Assembly: GCA_028753945.1 (NCBI GenBank)
Contig: JAPNXP010000009.1
Span: forward strand, 4,526,001-4,590,000
DNA: 64,000 nucleotides
DNA from: Hexactinellida sp. DTS-2022
Lineage: Eukaryota; Porifera; Hexactinellida
Direction: 5' to 3'
The position numbers were made by a program, and so were the translations under genes. How positions within the stretch are numbered: the stretch's first letter is position 1; each line of letters begins with the position of its first letter. The notes under the pieces were generated by a model, which worked only from the letters and a program-made list of their open reading frames with translations, was not told the origin of the DNA and ran no database searches. Below, one piece after another: positions 35,560 to 47,863 of the stretch.

Positions 35560-36236
35560 TTGGATATAATTGCGCTTAGTACACTTGACACTATCATCTT
35601 ACCACCTTTTAATCATCTCTCACTCTTAGGTCAGATTAATATTTGTAATATGTTAGAATTGCCTGTTGTAAATCCAATATCTTGTAAGATTAATTTGGCT
35701 AGTAGCTGTAGTAAGAAAGATATCCATTTAAATCAATTAGTTCCATCTTTAACATTCAATATTTCAGGTGATGGAAATTATTTATTCTCAACTCTCTCAT
35801 ATATAATTACAGGAAGCACTAGTTACAACTATAGACTGCGGAATTAAACTGACAACATAATAACTGACTAACAACTGAATAACTGACAAGATAATGGGAA
35901 AATTAAGCCAAATTTGTTTGAAGTTCATACAGAATAAATTCCCACTTATATATCGCAACACAAGGGAGTATATAAGTAAATCAAAAATGCATATTGACAA
36001 AACATGGGGTGGAGACATTGAATTATTTTCGATGGCTTTATTAATAAACACAGATATATGGGTAAATACTACAGAAATGAAAAATAAATGGATGGTATAT
36101 TCTGGAAAAGGTGCTAGTTTGGAGCAATAATGGATGCCCCTCCAGCTAATTATGCTGGATCATACTATATAAAACATACAGTGGACCATTATGAACCGAT
36201 ATTGGAATTACATCATCATATTATTACATCTGATAA
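35560..36236 (+). pseudogene. OTU-like domain of the MULE, catalytic Cys replaced
   Basis: It reads SGDGNYLFSTLSYIITGS (about 35765), then WGGDIELFSMALLINTDIWV (about 36005) and, in another frame, YYIKHTVDHYEPILEL (about 36160-36215). This is collinear with the Ginger1 OTU. The DGNC motif is DGNY, so the nucleophile is lost, while Asp and His remain. A stop plus a short AACTGA-rich insertion (35845-35895) and a TAA at about 36128 break the frame. Whether the Cys was lost before or after the copy died cannot be told from one copy. Confidence 0.75.
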
Positions 36237-36239
36237 TTT

Positions 36240-37920
36240 ATTAAATTAATAGTATAAAAATAAAAATACCCCTTAAAAATAGAAATGTATCTATAAAAAG
36301 TACAAAAAGAAAAAAGTTACAAAAATTATATATAAGTTTTATCCATAGACATGGTATTTATTATATTTGTTATCTACTTATATTATGCACTAATATACTC
36401 TATAAATCCACTGATTTTTTGGCATGACGTCAGATAGGCATCAATTAAATTAGCTATGTATCCTCTCTCAGTATTAAAGATTAAGGAAGTTTATTTAATT
36501 GGAATGTAATACTGATCTAACGCTACCTGAAAGATTTCAGCCGGCTTTCATCTTATCAAAAACCCTTTCCATCAATCGCCAATTCTTCTCAATCCAGAAA
36601 ATATTAGTTATCTTACTGTTAAACGCATCCCCATCTTATACGTAGTCCATTACTACAAAAGATGGATTATTCTTCAAACTATTCATCTTATCAAAAACCC
36701 ATTTCATCAATCAACAATTCCCTTCAATCCTTAATATAATAGTTCTCTTTCTGTTAACCACCTGCCCAGCTTATATTTTATTTACTATAAACAACATCGA
36801 TTTTCTTAAAACTGTTCAGCTCATGCAAACCTATTTCATCAATCAACAATTCTCCTTAGTCCTTAATATAATAGTTCTCTTTCTGTTAAACACCTGCAAC
36901 AGCTTATAGTGCTTCTACTACAAAAGATGGATTATTCTTCAAACTATTCATCTCATCAAAACCCCTTTCCATCAATCAACAATTATTCTCAATCCTAAAT
37001 TTACAAGTAATACTTCTCTTCATGTTAAATACATTCAAGCTTCAAACGCAAAAAAGATATCTTCATAACTATTTACATTAATAATATTGTATAATGCACG
37101 ATCTTAAAATCATTAATCTTCAGACTGGAATATTTATGGAAACAAGACACACAGAAGCTTTATCATTAACATCTATAGACAACATTAACAGATAGCCATC
37201 CTATGATTATCTACTCAAACAATGAGACTTGGGATAGATTGATAAATTTCCCCCCAAACAAGACACTATATCCTCAAATCTACACTAGTCCTCAGCGCGG
37301 GTCGTATGCGGTTTCTGCCCCGAAAAACACAGTGCAATAACCAAATCAACCCGGATCTAGCTCACAATAACCAATCCGCAAGCGCAGGTATTACGTTGAG
37401 TATAATAGTAATTCAAAACCTAGATGGTGCTCAATTAAAATACATGTAGTAATATTCTTGATTCAGTGACTCCAAATTCCTCTGAAGTAATTCTCTTGCA
37501 ACTAATCCACGCTAACCCACACCAACCTACAAAAATTCCCGTGACCCGAACCCGCACGTCCCAAAATATTCAGATCCTTTGACCCGCAAACAAGAGAATC
37601 ATAAACTCTCTCTCTCTCTCTCTCTCCACTTCTGTCATCAAATACACCTATCTTACACACCAAAGTTAATATTCTAAGTTTATTCTGTATGAAGTATTGT
37701 CTGTGAGGTATTGTGTATTAAAACATCAGTTGTCTTTGTATGAAATAGCAGTAAATAATAATTTGGAGTTTTGAATGCAGTATACATGTTGAGCATAAAA
37801 TACGAGAACTAGCCTGTATAAGTATAAATGATAATCGTGAAGACACATCGGAAAGGCAAAACTATAATAAACCATTATTGAATTATCACCAAATAGATGA
37901 ATATAGCTAGTTAAACACTT
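36240..37920. other. MULE 3' non-coding region
   Basis: AT-rich. Contains about four diverged direct repeats of a unit with TCATCAATCAACAATTC and AGTTCTCTTTCTGTTAA (36540-37030), and a (TC)n microsatellite at 37605-37626. No gene seen. Confidence 0.6.
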
Positions 37921-38312
37921 GTGCTGTTCACTCGATAATAAAAGAAATAGTATATAATCTGAAGTAAACACATGTTCAACTTTGCCAAGCTATATCTCAT
38001 AGGAATGATATTTCTTTTAAATATTTCGGCATAAGAAACGTCCCATAGTCACAAAGATTTATGCAAAGTTTTAAATTCAATTTCCAAAAAATGTTGTCAA
38101 AATTAAAAAAAAATTAATGCTCACTCATAATGTAAAAATATAAATAGAAAAAAGTAAAAAAAATGTTTTTTAAATCCAAAATCATAAACGTCCGTGTCTC
38201 CTCTTTAATATGTGTAATTTTTATCCAAATCCAATAATGGGAAGGGCCTCAACTTTCATTTTGATCTGTGCTCAGTTGAATACTGCGCCAACTTCACACT
38301 CGTCATTTCGAT

Positions 38313-39400
38313 GAGATACGAGATGCGAACTCGAAGATGGTAAATTTGCAGCTCAAATGTACGGCCCATTTTCCCAACAAGATGGATTCTAGGATACCCG
38401 GCAGCAAATGCTATTTTGGAAAATTATGGGGATATTCTTGACTTCCTAAGCACCTATAGCGACAATGAAACCAAGGCTCAAGGATATGTTAGAAAATTTC
38501 AACGCTTTGAAGTATATTTCGGGGTACGCATTCTACATCGTATCTTTGGTCAAGTCCACCCAGTTCACAATGCAATCCAATCAGAATCAATGTCACTGGG
38601 GGAGTGTTAAAGTATAATAACTGCACTCACTGCTGCATTGAGAATAGACGGAGAATCCGTGCATATTTTCACTGTATTCATGACTAGCTGCAAGACTTCA
38701 GCATCAACTATGGGCATTGAATTTCCTGCAGTTCCTCGAGGCCTCGCGAAAAGGGTGAATAGAGGAAATAGGGTTGACTGGTAAATTGATGATGCCTTTG
38801 TTGATAATTATTACCATGGTATTTGAACAAAGATGTATAACTCTCTTGTAGTATCACTAACATAGCGTTTTCAAGGGAAGGCAATTGACATTGCACGGGA
38901 TTTTCAAGATATTCTGTCCAATATTAGTGAGGATTCTAATTATGATTCCCAAGCATGAATTCACTCATGGAGCTCTACACAACAGATCTTAATTAGAAGT
39001 TTTGAAGTTGGAGATGATACAATGGGATCGTGTTAGTAAAATATCCAACCCTACCAAATACACGACTGATCTGAAGTACCTTCACAAGTATCTTTCTGAG
39101 AAGTCTGATCATCGTCCCATGTGGCCTAACTTGGTTTTATTCCTTAAGCTCTACCTTCTTCTACCTTGTACGTTATGTTCTGCCGAACGCGGTTTAGCTG
39201 CTTAAGACGTATAAAAACTTATCTTCGCAGCTCAATGTCAGAAGACAGATTGAATGCATGCGCATTATGCAATGTATTATGTACATAATGAAATATCGGA
39301 CCAATTGGATATTGGCAAAATCACTGACGAATGGATTAATAGGAGTGAGGTCAGGATTAATCGATTTGTGCTAAGTAAAGATAGCTTGAGGAATTCTTAA
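38313..39400 (+). pseudogene. hAT transposase, C-terminal part
   Basis: Continues the hAT transposase after the MULE insertion. TRWILGYPAANAILENYGDIL (about 38380-38450) and GYVRKFQRFEVYFGVRIL precede the hAT dimerisation region with CSAERGLAA (about 39178-39203), which is the conserved SxERxFS-type motif of hAT C-termini. Frame changes and stops are frequent, for example after GLAA and within 38600-38960. The hAT right terminal repeat begins 280 bp beyond. Confidence 0.75.
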
Positions 39401-40540
39401 AATATGTTAACGACATTAATTTGTTTATGATAATAATAATTGTCTTATATTACACCTATACATTTCAAATACATAAATAAATTATAAATAATCAGTAGTA
39501 TCTAGTATTGCAATCACGCACTGCATATGTATTCACAGCACAAAGAGTAAACTAGGATCAAAATACCTTTAAAGTGAGCATAATTTTTGAAAACAAACTG
39601 GGGAGGCGGCCCCCCCGGTTTTTGGCTCATTTCAAAACAGGGGGGGCAAGCCCCCCCGCCCCCCCGAACCTGACGCCCCTGTGTTGAAGTATCCAAGAAA
39701 CTAGTTTTCTCAGCGTAGCGACATTCTGATCTTTGTATTTTCTTGCCATGATTTCATTTCTTGATCTAGTGCGGGCTAATATATAGAATAATTATAACTC
39801 CGTGTATATACCAATTTGCTCCAAACCTCTTCTTTGTTTATTTGATGAATCTTTAAAAGTTCACCCCTCCTTTCCATGTGTAAGTCGCACAAACTGATTC
39901 TTCAGTTATACTCTTGAATCGCTCGAGTGTTCGTGTTAGAATTTCCCTTGCATTCCCCTTTGGTATTTTTGGCATGGTCACTTTCGAAGTGATGAAATAT
40001 CTACATCATAGTGTATATATAGTTGATAAAAGGCATACAAGAACTGTTTGTGTATGTAGGTGTCCAGTTGTACTTGGTTTGCTCAAGTATTATTAATTAA
40101 TGATAAAGGAACTATCTTCTTATATTATTCGATGTACTCAGGTAGTAATAGCAACTAATCGAATACTCAACTGACCCTCCTACATAGGCAGGAATCCGAA
40201 CATTTACAAATAGAAATTGGTCAGATTCGACATCAACGGGGGCGTAGCCGATTGTAGGCAAAATCTTCAAAGGTAGAACAGAAGACTTTACCGTCAAACT
40301 ATGGTGCATATATGGTCTCTTTCCTATGCCTTTAATAATATGTTAGAATGTGAACATTTGTTTTACCGGAAATGGCCCCTTTCTATAGTTTTGGCCCCGG
40401 GGGTCCAAATCTGTATTTCGCTTTACAGAAATGAACCCCCTTTTCTATAATACTGCAAAGTCATTTACTTGAGGCAACTAAATTGCACCAAACAAACATA
40501 CATTGTGCAACATTGTTACGTAACAAAGTTGAATGACGTA

Positions 40541-41166
40541 TCTATCTATCTATCTATTGAAAACACAATTGTACTTTGTTTGTGTGTTTGTACAGAATTA
40601 ATAGGAAAGAGCATATGCTCTAGAGATCTGATAATTAGCATGCAGGGGTAATTTAACACGTTGACAACAATCCATTGGTTTTCTAATCGAAAAATCGAGA
40701 TTATGACGTCATAAAAGCACATATTTGGGAATAACTCTTTCAGTTTTTATCCGATTCGCCCACAATTTTAGATGACAAAACAACATAAATGAGACAAATG
40801 TATACCGATTATGGGATCCTAAAGTCATGTAGGAACTAATTTTATTTCAGCTCTTACAATTTTGATTCAGTGGACACAAAATTTTGTCACATTATATATT
40901 GCATTGCATGTTTCCTAAAATTTTTACATTTAATTATTATGCAGAAGTTAAATCCAGGTTAGGAAATTACTTTGCAATACAATTTACTGAATAATTAATT
41001 ACGATAATTACCAGCCACAGGTTTTAATACTATTTTATAATTTGAAATGGCCCATAATTTTAGGCGCGCGGATACGAATGAACATAGGCCACAAATATGA
41101 CTTTGTGGGTCAGTTGAGGCGTGAAGTGCCGAACCGTCGCGAAGCGACCGAGACCGAAGGGCTCGT
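40541..41166. mobile_element. Helitron-like (HINE/Helentron-type) element, copy A
   Basis: Starts after TCTATCTATCTATC with TTGTTTGTGTGTTTGT, the kind of 5' end seen in Helentron-derived elements. It ends with a hairpin GTCGCGAAGCGAC followed by CGAGACCGAAGGGCTCGT. Copy B at 47864-48204 has the same start style and the same 3' end. No Rep/helicase coding. Confidence 0.55.
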
Positions 41167-41300
41167 ATTTCCAAAAATATACATTGTTGAATGATAAATG
41201 TTAACATGTGATGGTATAGAACAGCCCAAGCTAAGCGAGATCTTCCAAATACTAACTCTAGCAATGTCGGAAGAATCAATTGTATTGTTTATGTTAGTAC

Positions 41301-41527
41301 CAGAGACGGAACCGGTCGGGTCTGGTCGGGTACCGGTCGGAACCTTGACCGGCCGGTCGAGATCTCTATATGATCTATTCGATATCATAAGATCATTATT
41401 TGTTTTATATTATTTATAAATTATTGCTAGCTTTGATTGACCGGTCGACCGGTCGGTCGAGTCGGGTAAAATTTCCAACTCCACCGGTCGGGTCGGGTCA
41501 TGAAAATCCCGACCGTTTCCATCTCTG
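41301..41527. mobile_element. hAT MITE filled with GGTCGG repeats
   Basis: Ends CAGAGACGGAACCGGTCGGG and CGACCGTTTCCATCTCTG, flanked by GTTAGTAC and GTTTGTAC (seven of eight bases). Both interior flanks are arrays of CCGGTCGG words. Confidence 0.8.
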
Positions 41528-41933
41528 GTTTGTACCCATACTGATTATAAATCTTAGCTGCGTGTTAACTGTTAGTTAATTAAAATATTATACTTGTTAT
41601 TAGTTAACTATTATTAGTCATGTTATGTATGCATTAAACAAACATTCCTATACATATCTTAAACTAGAACGAAATAACTAATGATTGTGACAAATTTTAT
41701 ATTCACAAATTCAAGTAAATGACTTTGCAGTATTATAGAAAAGGGGGGTACATTTCTGTAAAGCAAAATGATATTTACAGATTTAGATCCCCCGGGTCAT
41801 ATCTGTAGTGGGGGCCATTTCCGGATGTTAAGAACATAGAAAGTTTAATTGTTCCAGTAGAGGTTCACAGACAGCAAAACATTGTTATTCTGCATTTAAT
41901 TATATCATTAATTATTCACTTGATACCAGCAGT

Positions 41934-42283
41934 CAGGGGCGTGCCAACATGGCACAAACCCACTTACACCAAATAGAGACATTTGGTAGTGGATGGAACC
42001 AATGTATTAAAGCGTTAATTTAGATGACGTTAACTTGAATATTTAAAAAAATTATTCGCATTAATTTCATGTATTAAAAAATGTTCTTCCCTCAATCGCG
42101 TTAATTTCATGTATTTAAAATGTTTACTCGAAATCGGGTAAATTTCCTTCGCGTTAATCTTCTATAATAAGGTATTCTCCATCTTAGCACAGGCGGCACT
42201 ACCAAGCATTTCGTCTTCGCATGGCAACAGAAAATCATGGAGGTGCCAGGCTGGCCTGGCAAACCCCCAAGTTTACGCCACTG
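41934..42283. mobile_element. hAT MITE (CAGGGGCGTGCC ends)
   Basis: CAGGGGCGTGCCAACATGGC to GTTTACGCCACTG, flanked by CCAGCAGT and CCAGCAGA. The interior has direct GCGTTAATTTCATGTATT repeats and no gene. Confidence 0.75.
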
Positions 42284-42374
42284 CCAGCAGATTTGTGTTT
42301 GGAAGTTTTGATAAAGCTGGTATTCCTATTACGGTAAATAAACTTAGAATTAGTAAGAGATGGTGATGCAAATT

Positions 42375-42890
42375 TCGTAGAAGGAACTTAGGTACAATTC
42401 TAGAATCTTACACCCCCCCCCCCCCCCCCATTTTTTCCTAAGTAACCATAATACCTGTTATTTTCGTGCGACAAAAAGTGCGACAAAAAGAATCAAAATC
42501 GTTCCACTTTTGACTGAATTAGAGATAATTTTCGTTTATAAGCCAAAGTCAATGGAGAAATGTTGTTACATTGAAAGAAGCCAATTATCCATCAAAACAC
42601 TTATGCGATACGCATACTGCATTCTTGTTGCCTTTTTGAAGTAATACGATTCTAACTCAGTTAAGTAATAAGCGAAATTCTCACAGAGCAACAGTGATTC
42701 ACTGTAATTGTATGTGCGATAGTTCATACCAATATTATTAAAAAAGAACTGCCTTGGAATCTATTAACATGAGTACATGCAGATAGTATTACATATAGAT
42801 AACAAACAATTTTGATCCGCTAGGGGTGCAGTATAATTATGGTCCATAATATTCGTAAATATATCTCCTGTTCTTTCGATAATATTATGT
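42375..42890 (+). repeat. Dispersed 0.5-kb repeat, copy 1
   Basis: Inverted match to 53340-53850 over its length, for example TACAATTCTAGAATCTTACA and GTAACCATAATACCTGTTAT. A C-run of 19 bases (42412-42430) is in this copy only. Class unknown. Confidence 0.75.
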
Positions 42891-43380
42891 TTTAATTTAA
42901 GTTTAATTTTTAAATTCAATTTCTATTCACTACTTTAAACATTTCAATCTACCTAGTAACATGAATGGAATTTCAATTTGTGTTAACAGTATTCCTTATA
43001 GGAAACTGTAAATTCACTATAGAACATGTCTATGGATGCTCTGAATACTTCTAAGTATCCTCAGAACTTGCTCAACCTTTATATGACTAAGATTCAACAC
43101 ATTTCAATGCATATTGAATTGTTTTGTCTTGATATTGATTCTTTTAAATTACGGTTATGAGCTCCTATTCAATATAACGTCAAAGTTTCCTGTTCAATTA
43201 GAGCTGTTCTAGAATGTTCTCTAGTCGATTTCAACTCTATAAAAGCCTAATCTTTCGAGGCGACGATTGCGATTTTGTATTTTCGACTTCGATGACCCCG
43301 AAATATTGAGGTGTGCGACTTGAGTCAGGTTTTTTGAATATTTATTATCATTTAAGAATTGTTTGGCTATTACTCATTGT

Positions 43381-44184
43381 CAGGGATGGATCCAGCACAA
43401 AATATCTGGGGGGGTGCCAAGCCCAGAGTTGGGCATTATAATTTTGGACGCCGTAGGAAGCGCCAGCGAGTCAAATGTGCCAGTTTTGGACGTTCTTTTT
43501 TTAAGAACTGCACTTGAGAAAGCAACTTTCAAGAAAGTTGAAATATATTTAATATACGTCAAAAATCTATTCTAAATTCATACAAAACTGTAAATTAATA
43601 ATGATTGAATTAAACTATCAGTTAACCAACAATCACAATGAATCAACAGTTAACGATTTTTCCTGATATTTGATATATAACGTTCCCAAAAGTACTAACA
43701 GAAAAGATTGGGAAGAGAACTCTCATATATTTCTCTCAACCAATCTCGGGAATTGTGCCAGTCCCTAGATATACTTTGGGATTATATTATCATATTCTTG
43801 GTGGGGGGAAGTGGCGTATCCTGGATTATGGTGAGGGGGGTGCTCTGGAGCTAACGAAGCGAGCAACGGTAAGGTGTGATCTGGGGGGAACCCCCCCCAG
43901 ATTTTTTTTTGAATCTTAGACGCTCAAACATCGATGTACAGCTATTCTTGTCACATAGTAGGAGGAGTGTAATATTGTGCAGTTGTACCAAACTAACCAA
44001 AGACGTTTAGATGTTTAGGTATTATAAATAACAACATATCCCTTTTGGAAACCAGTTATGAGGGGGGTGTTTGAACACCCAAATCCCCCCCTGGAAACGC
44101 CACTGGGGGGGTTCGAACTCCCCCTGAGCCATTTTGGGGGGGGGGGTGCAACCCCCCTGAACCCCCCCGGTGAATCCATCCCTG
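43381..44184. mobile_element. hAT MITE with nested hAT-like insertion
   Basis: Ends CAGGGATGGATCCAGC and GTGAATCCATCCCTG with the perfect 8-bp duplication CTCATTGT (43373-43380, 44185-44192). A second element inside, 43810-44105, has AGTGGCGTATCC and GGAAACGCCACTG ends. Both are rich in long G and C runs. Confidence 0.85.
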
Positions 44185-44308
44185 CTCATTGTAATATGAT
44201 GTATTTGGCTAATCGCAAAGGTCCAGGCTTTTTGGTTTGGGGTATATGAAGTGGTAAAAAAAATCAGATCGCTATCTTTGTAATCTTCCTCAGGATTCTT
44301 AGTAGTTG

Positions 44309-45180
44309 CACCCCTCCGCCGGCATTTCCATCATATTGTGAAAACGACCAAATGGGATCCCCAAACGTTTCAATATACGAACTAGTAATCGATAACTATA
44401 CCTTCTAACTTGAAATGGATTATTGATGTTACTAGGCAGTTAGTGCTAAGCTCTAGCTTATATTTTAATTTCAAGGATTATGGTCAGATCACTGAAATGA
44501 CACCTTCATATATGGGCATGTGAAATTATAGTCTAGTAACCATTTGGAAAATAGTCTCATTTGTACTTCCAATGAATTTGTAATGGGTTATTGATGTGAA
44601 TAGAAGGTTAGAGCTAAGCTCTAATGTTTATACTTTAGGAAAGAAGAAATTTGCTGTGTCATCAAAAATGGCCACATTACATGCCCATCATTTTGAAAAC
44701 GGTGCGTGTTAGGGTCACGGAATGTATTATTGACGGATAGTAAGTCGGGTATTGCGAGCATTTTGAGACGTGTATATTGATTCTAGCATCCCGGGTGTCT
44801 GAGATAAAATATTGACAAGAAAACGTAACCTCTAATTAGATTATAGGCCATAAAGTTTCAGATTTTCACTTTTTTCGTATTTTTCTTGATCAATTAAAAT
44901 TATTTTCTTCAATCATTGCTTGGATATAGTAATGAAAACACCAATCATACCAATGTTGAGGAATTCAGTACTCAGAATCAGTCTAAGTCGTGAAACTATT
45001 GATCTGCTGTACAATATAGGTCATAACTCTGAAAATATGCTTGGTAGAGAACCAAAACCATATACAAACGTTAGACATGGTCCTTCCGCATTGCTTGAAC
45101 CAAAAAGAAAAATCGGGTTATATTATATTTTGAAGCTAATTTTTGATTTTCTTCCTGTTGAGGATACCGTTAATTTTATC
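44309..45180. mobile_element. Second copy of the 4.1-5.5 kb Tc1-like repeat
   Basis: Aligns by eye with 4585-5450 in the same orientation over about 0.85 kb, with many small differences. A 97-residue frame at 44920-45213 is not preserved in the first copy. The outer left end is missing. Confidence 0.65.
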
Positions 45181-45780
45181 AAATATAATCTCTTAGTCAT
45201 TGATTTGTTGTGATCACACTGACAATATCTTGAAATTTTAAATTACACATCCAGCTGTACACTTTAATTTTTCAGCGAAATCACATTACACATTACTTAA
45301 CTAATTTAAAATTTCTTTTTACATACTAATAACAAATTCAGCGAATTGTTTGCTGATTCTGTATTTTCTGGGCACAAATTAACATTCCGCTAGTTCTACC
45401 CAACCGACATACTGTACTCGTCAATGACTATTATTTTTTTCTATCTTGAACAGTATATAATAATCAAGGCTATATCCGATTGGCAATCGAAGCAGCTCTA
45501 ACCAACAAAAGCTTGTTACAGTATAGACGATTATCCACAAATAGTTCTCGGTATATTTATTAACATTCGGTCAAACTCAAAAGATTAGAATTATTTTCAT
45601 CAAAATATTGCATCAGATCATTTTAGAAATGGTTACCAGATCATTCAGTTCAAGCATTTTGTCTTCCGTTCAATCAACACAATTAATTCATTATTCAACT
45701 TTCAATCTTGGATCATTCAATTTATTTCATACAATTAATTTGGATTTAATGATTTCATTCAATTCAAATTAATTTAATTT

Positions 45781-45845
45781 TCAATTCAATTCAGTTCAGT
45801 TCAGTTCAGTTCAGTTCAGTTCAGTTCAATTCAATTCAGTTCAAA
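45781..45845 (+). repeat. (TTCAG)n microsatellite
   Basis: Uninterrupted TTCAG pentamers in the centre grading into TTCAA at both sides. Confidence 0.9.
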
Positions 45846-45928
45846 ATTATTTGACCTTAACTTGCTCGCGTATACCTACTTGTATGGATTGCGGTGGAAT
45901 TCTTGAGAGAAGATTTTTATATACATAC

Positions 45929-46000
45929 CAGGGCCGGCGGAAGCATTTGTATAGTGGTCAGTCCATGATCTGACCGGCCTGACCGCTTCCGCCGCCACTG
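45929..46000. mobile_element. 72-bp MITE with CAGGGCCGGCGG end
   Basis: Inverted ends CAGGGCCGGCGGAAGC and GCTTCCGCCGCCACTG, flanked by CATAC on both sides. A 5-bp duplication is unusual for the hAT-like ends. It is followed directly by a solitary pogo-like end TACAGTAGACCCTCGC (46004). Confidence 0.6.
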
Positions 46001-47025
46001 CATACAGTAGACCCTCGCAAATCGGAACAGCGGTCTGAATAATGAAGGATACATTTTATATGTGCATGTATAAAATGACAACTTTTTTTAAATACAAGAC
46101 CTATTCAATTGAAACATGAGGAGTATTTTAAATGTAACTAAGGATAATAATTAGTAATTGTATGTTCACGAGAGAGTAGTATAATAAATCCTACGGATGT
46201 TAAAATTTAGGATGGATGGAGATGATAAACAAGTATTTAATATACATTAACTTAATTTTTATCTCTAAATAATCTTGTTCTTTGTTACATGCTAGTATCT
46301 TTAAGATTTAGCAAATGCAGAGTAACCGCGTACGTTAGTACGGTACGAAATAATACTTTGTGAACAATTAAACAATATATACAAGTATTTCTATATTTCA
46401 AATAATAATTCATAAACAAGGATCTTATCTATTTAGTCAGGTCGCTTAACATCGATTTCGGGAAACGCTGGACAAAAGCACCAAATTTTTTATACGTAAT
46501 CTTTATGACCCCGGCATCAAATGTTTCCGCGGCCCCACGACGAACGGATACATTTTCGATGTTATCTTGGACTTTAAAAATTGCGGCTCTCTACTAAATC
46601 GCCGGTATTACACCGAACGGCAACTTTCCAAAATAAACTCTGGTCTACTTTCAAAGACCAGATTCGTTGTCCACATGAAATTCCCCGTTGTTTAAGGGGT
46701 CACTTACCCATAGTTTATCCCTAGCAACGCAATAATGTCTCAGGAATGTGACAACATTCCTTTCTCAAAATTTGTCCTAAACCTATCGAGTGACCCCTTT
46801 GTTCGACTCCCAACAGCTATCTGAGTCTAGTTATAAACATAGTGACACTCTAAATCGTTATTTGATGCTGTTTACGACAATTTCCTTAGTTTTTATTACT
46901 CTAATAGTCCACCAGTGGGTAAAAGTCCCAGGTGGACTATTAGAGAACAAGGACCATTAAAGAATTTAGCCTTAAGTAACATCAAATATACATAATATAC
47001 TAACATACGTTATAGTTAAAGTATA

Positions 47026-47660
47026 GTAGAACTCGGTTAAGACGTACCACCCTGGGAAACAAGAAAGGTACGTACTAACTGAGGTCGAAATACTGACTTG
47101 TTTGATGGTATAAATAAGATGTAGGCAGGGGTTTATCTAGGTGCCTGGCCGGCACTTTTAGGTGCCGGCCAGGCATCAGATGTTGTGAAAAAGTGCTTGA
47201 ATTGCGATTCAATTTAGGTGCCGGGTTGGCACTTAATTAGGTGCTGGGCGTATGGCTAGATTTTCTGGTCCAGAAATGCTTGAATAAACAACTGTCTGTG
47301 CACCGTTGCAATTTACCTAATTAAAATAGTGCCGCATCATTGAATTATACTAATTATGTATCATGGCTAATACCTTTATTCTTAGGGTGCCGGAAATTAA
47401 TATCTCCATAATAAAGTGCCAACCACAAATATCCTAGATAACCACCTGAGTGTAGGGTATTCAAGTCGATGAGATTAAACTATTTAGTTTTAACCTACTC
47501 ACTTGAACCAATTACTAACTGAGTTTTGCTAATAGTTTTCTAGAGTACTTACTAACCGATTTAAAATACAAGTATATTTATTTACTTGGGAATAGAAATT
47601 GGTACGTCTTATCAGAGTACGTCATATCTGAGTACGTATTAACCGAATCATTTATAGTGG
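47026..47660. mobile_element. Pogo/Tc1-like repeat, second family copy
   Basis: Starts AGTAGAACTCGGTTAAGACG and ends ACGTATTAACCGAATCATTTA, shared with 25541-25865. Interrupted by the hAT MITE at 47126-47448. Confidence 0.6.
47126..47448. mobile_element. hAT MITE with GGTGCCGG repeats
   Basis: CAGGGGTTTATCTAGGTGCC to CCTAGATAACCACCTG, flanked by GATGTAGG and AGTGTAGG (six of eight). Interior flanks repeat GGTGCCGGCC words. Relative of the element at 49360-49501. Confidence 0.65.
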
Positions 47661-47863
47661 ATCAGATAGGAGGAAAAATCGGCTAATAGAGTATGTAGTA
47701 TCCGAAATTACGTCTTAAGACTCTTAACCCTACTTCATGCAGCTGCAGGAACAGTCAATTTGCTATCGATGATTTCGTGAGTGTGTAATTTGTCGGGACC
47801 TAGCAGCAATATTTCTAAAACTCTGTTAAGTTAACTAAAAGATTTTAGAGCTTAAGTCCAGTA

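Larger units (their letters stand above)
28356..38303 (+). mobile_element. Mutator-like element (MULE) with OTU gene
   Basis: The 9.9-kb insertion is flanked by the 9-bp duplication CATTTCGAT (28347-28355, 38304-38312). It has long inverted repeats of about 380 bp (28356-28740 and about 37920-38303), starting ACGAGTGTGAAGTTGGC. Duplications of 9 bp and long terminal repeats are characteristic of MULEs, and the coding part agrees. It interrupts the hAT transposase. Three further insertions lie inside it, at 29290-29999 and 30731-33452 with their own nested elements. Confidence 0.88.
18311..39681 (+). mobile_element. hAT transposon expanded by nested insertions
   Basis: Termini CAGGGGCGTCAGGTT and AACCTGACGCCCCTG are inverted and flanked by the perfect 8-bp duplication TGTTGAAG (18303-18310, 39682-39689), as expected for hAT. 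Both ends continue into G- or C-run-rich subterminal sequence. Removing the Ginger1 (18498-26995) and MULE (28356-38303) insertions leaves about 2.9 kb, a normal hAT length, encoding one DUF4371/ZMYM1-like transposase split at 28355/38313. The hAT is therefore the oldest layer of the nest. Confidence 0.88.
40366..41824. mobile_element. Foldback element with CCGGAAATGG ends
   Basis: Inverted arms of about 115 bp (40366-40480 and 41706-41824) begin CCGGAAATGGCCCC and include TATAATACTGCAAAGTCATT. I could not identify a target duplication, so the superfamily is open. The interior contains a Helitron-like element and a hAT MITE. Confidence 0.6.
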
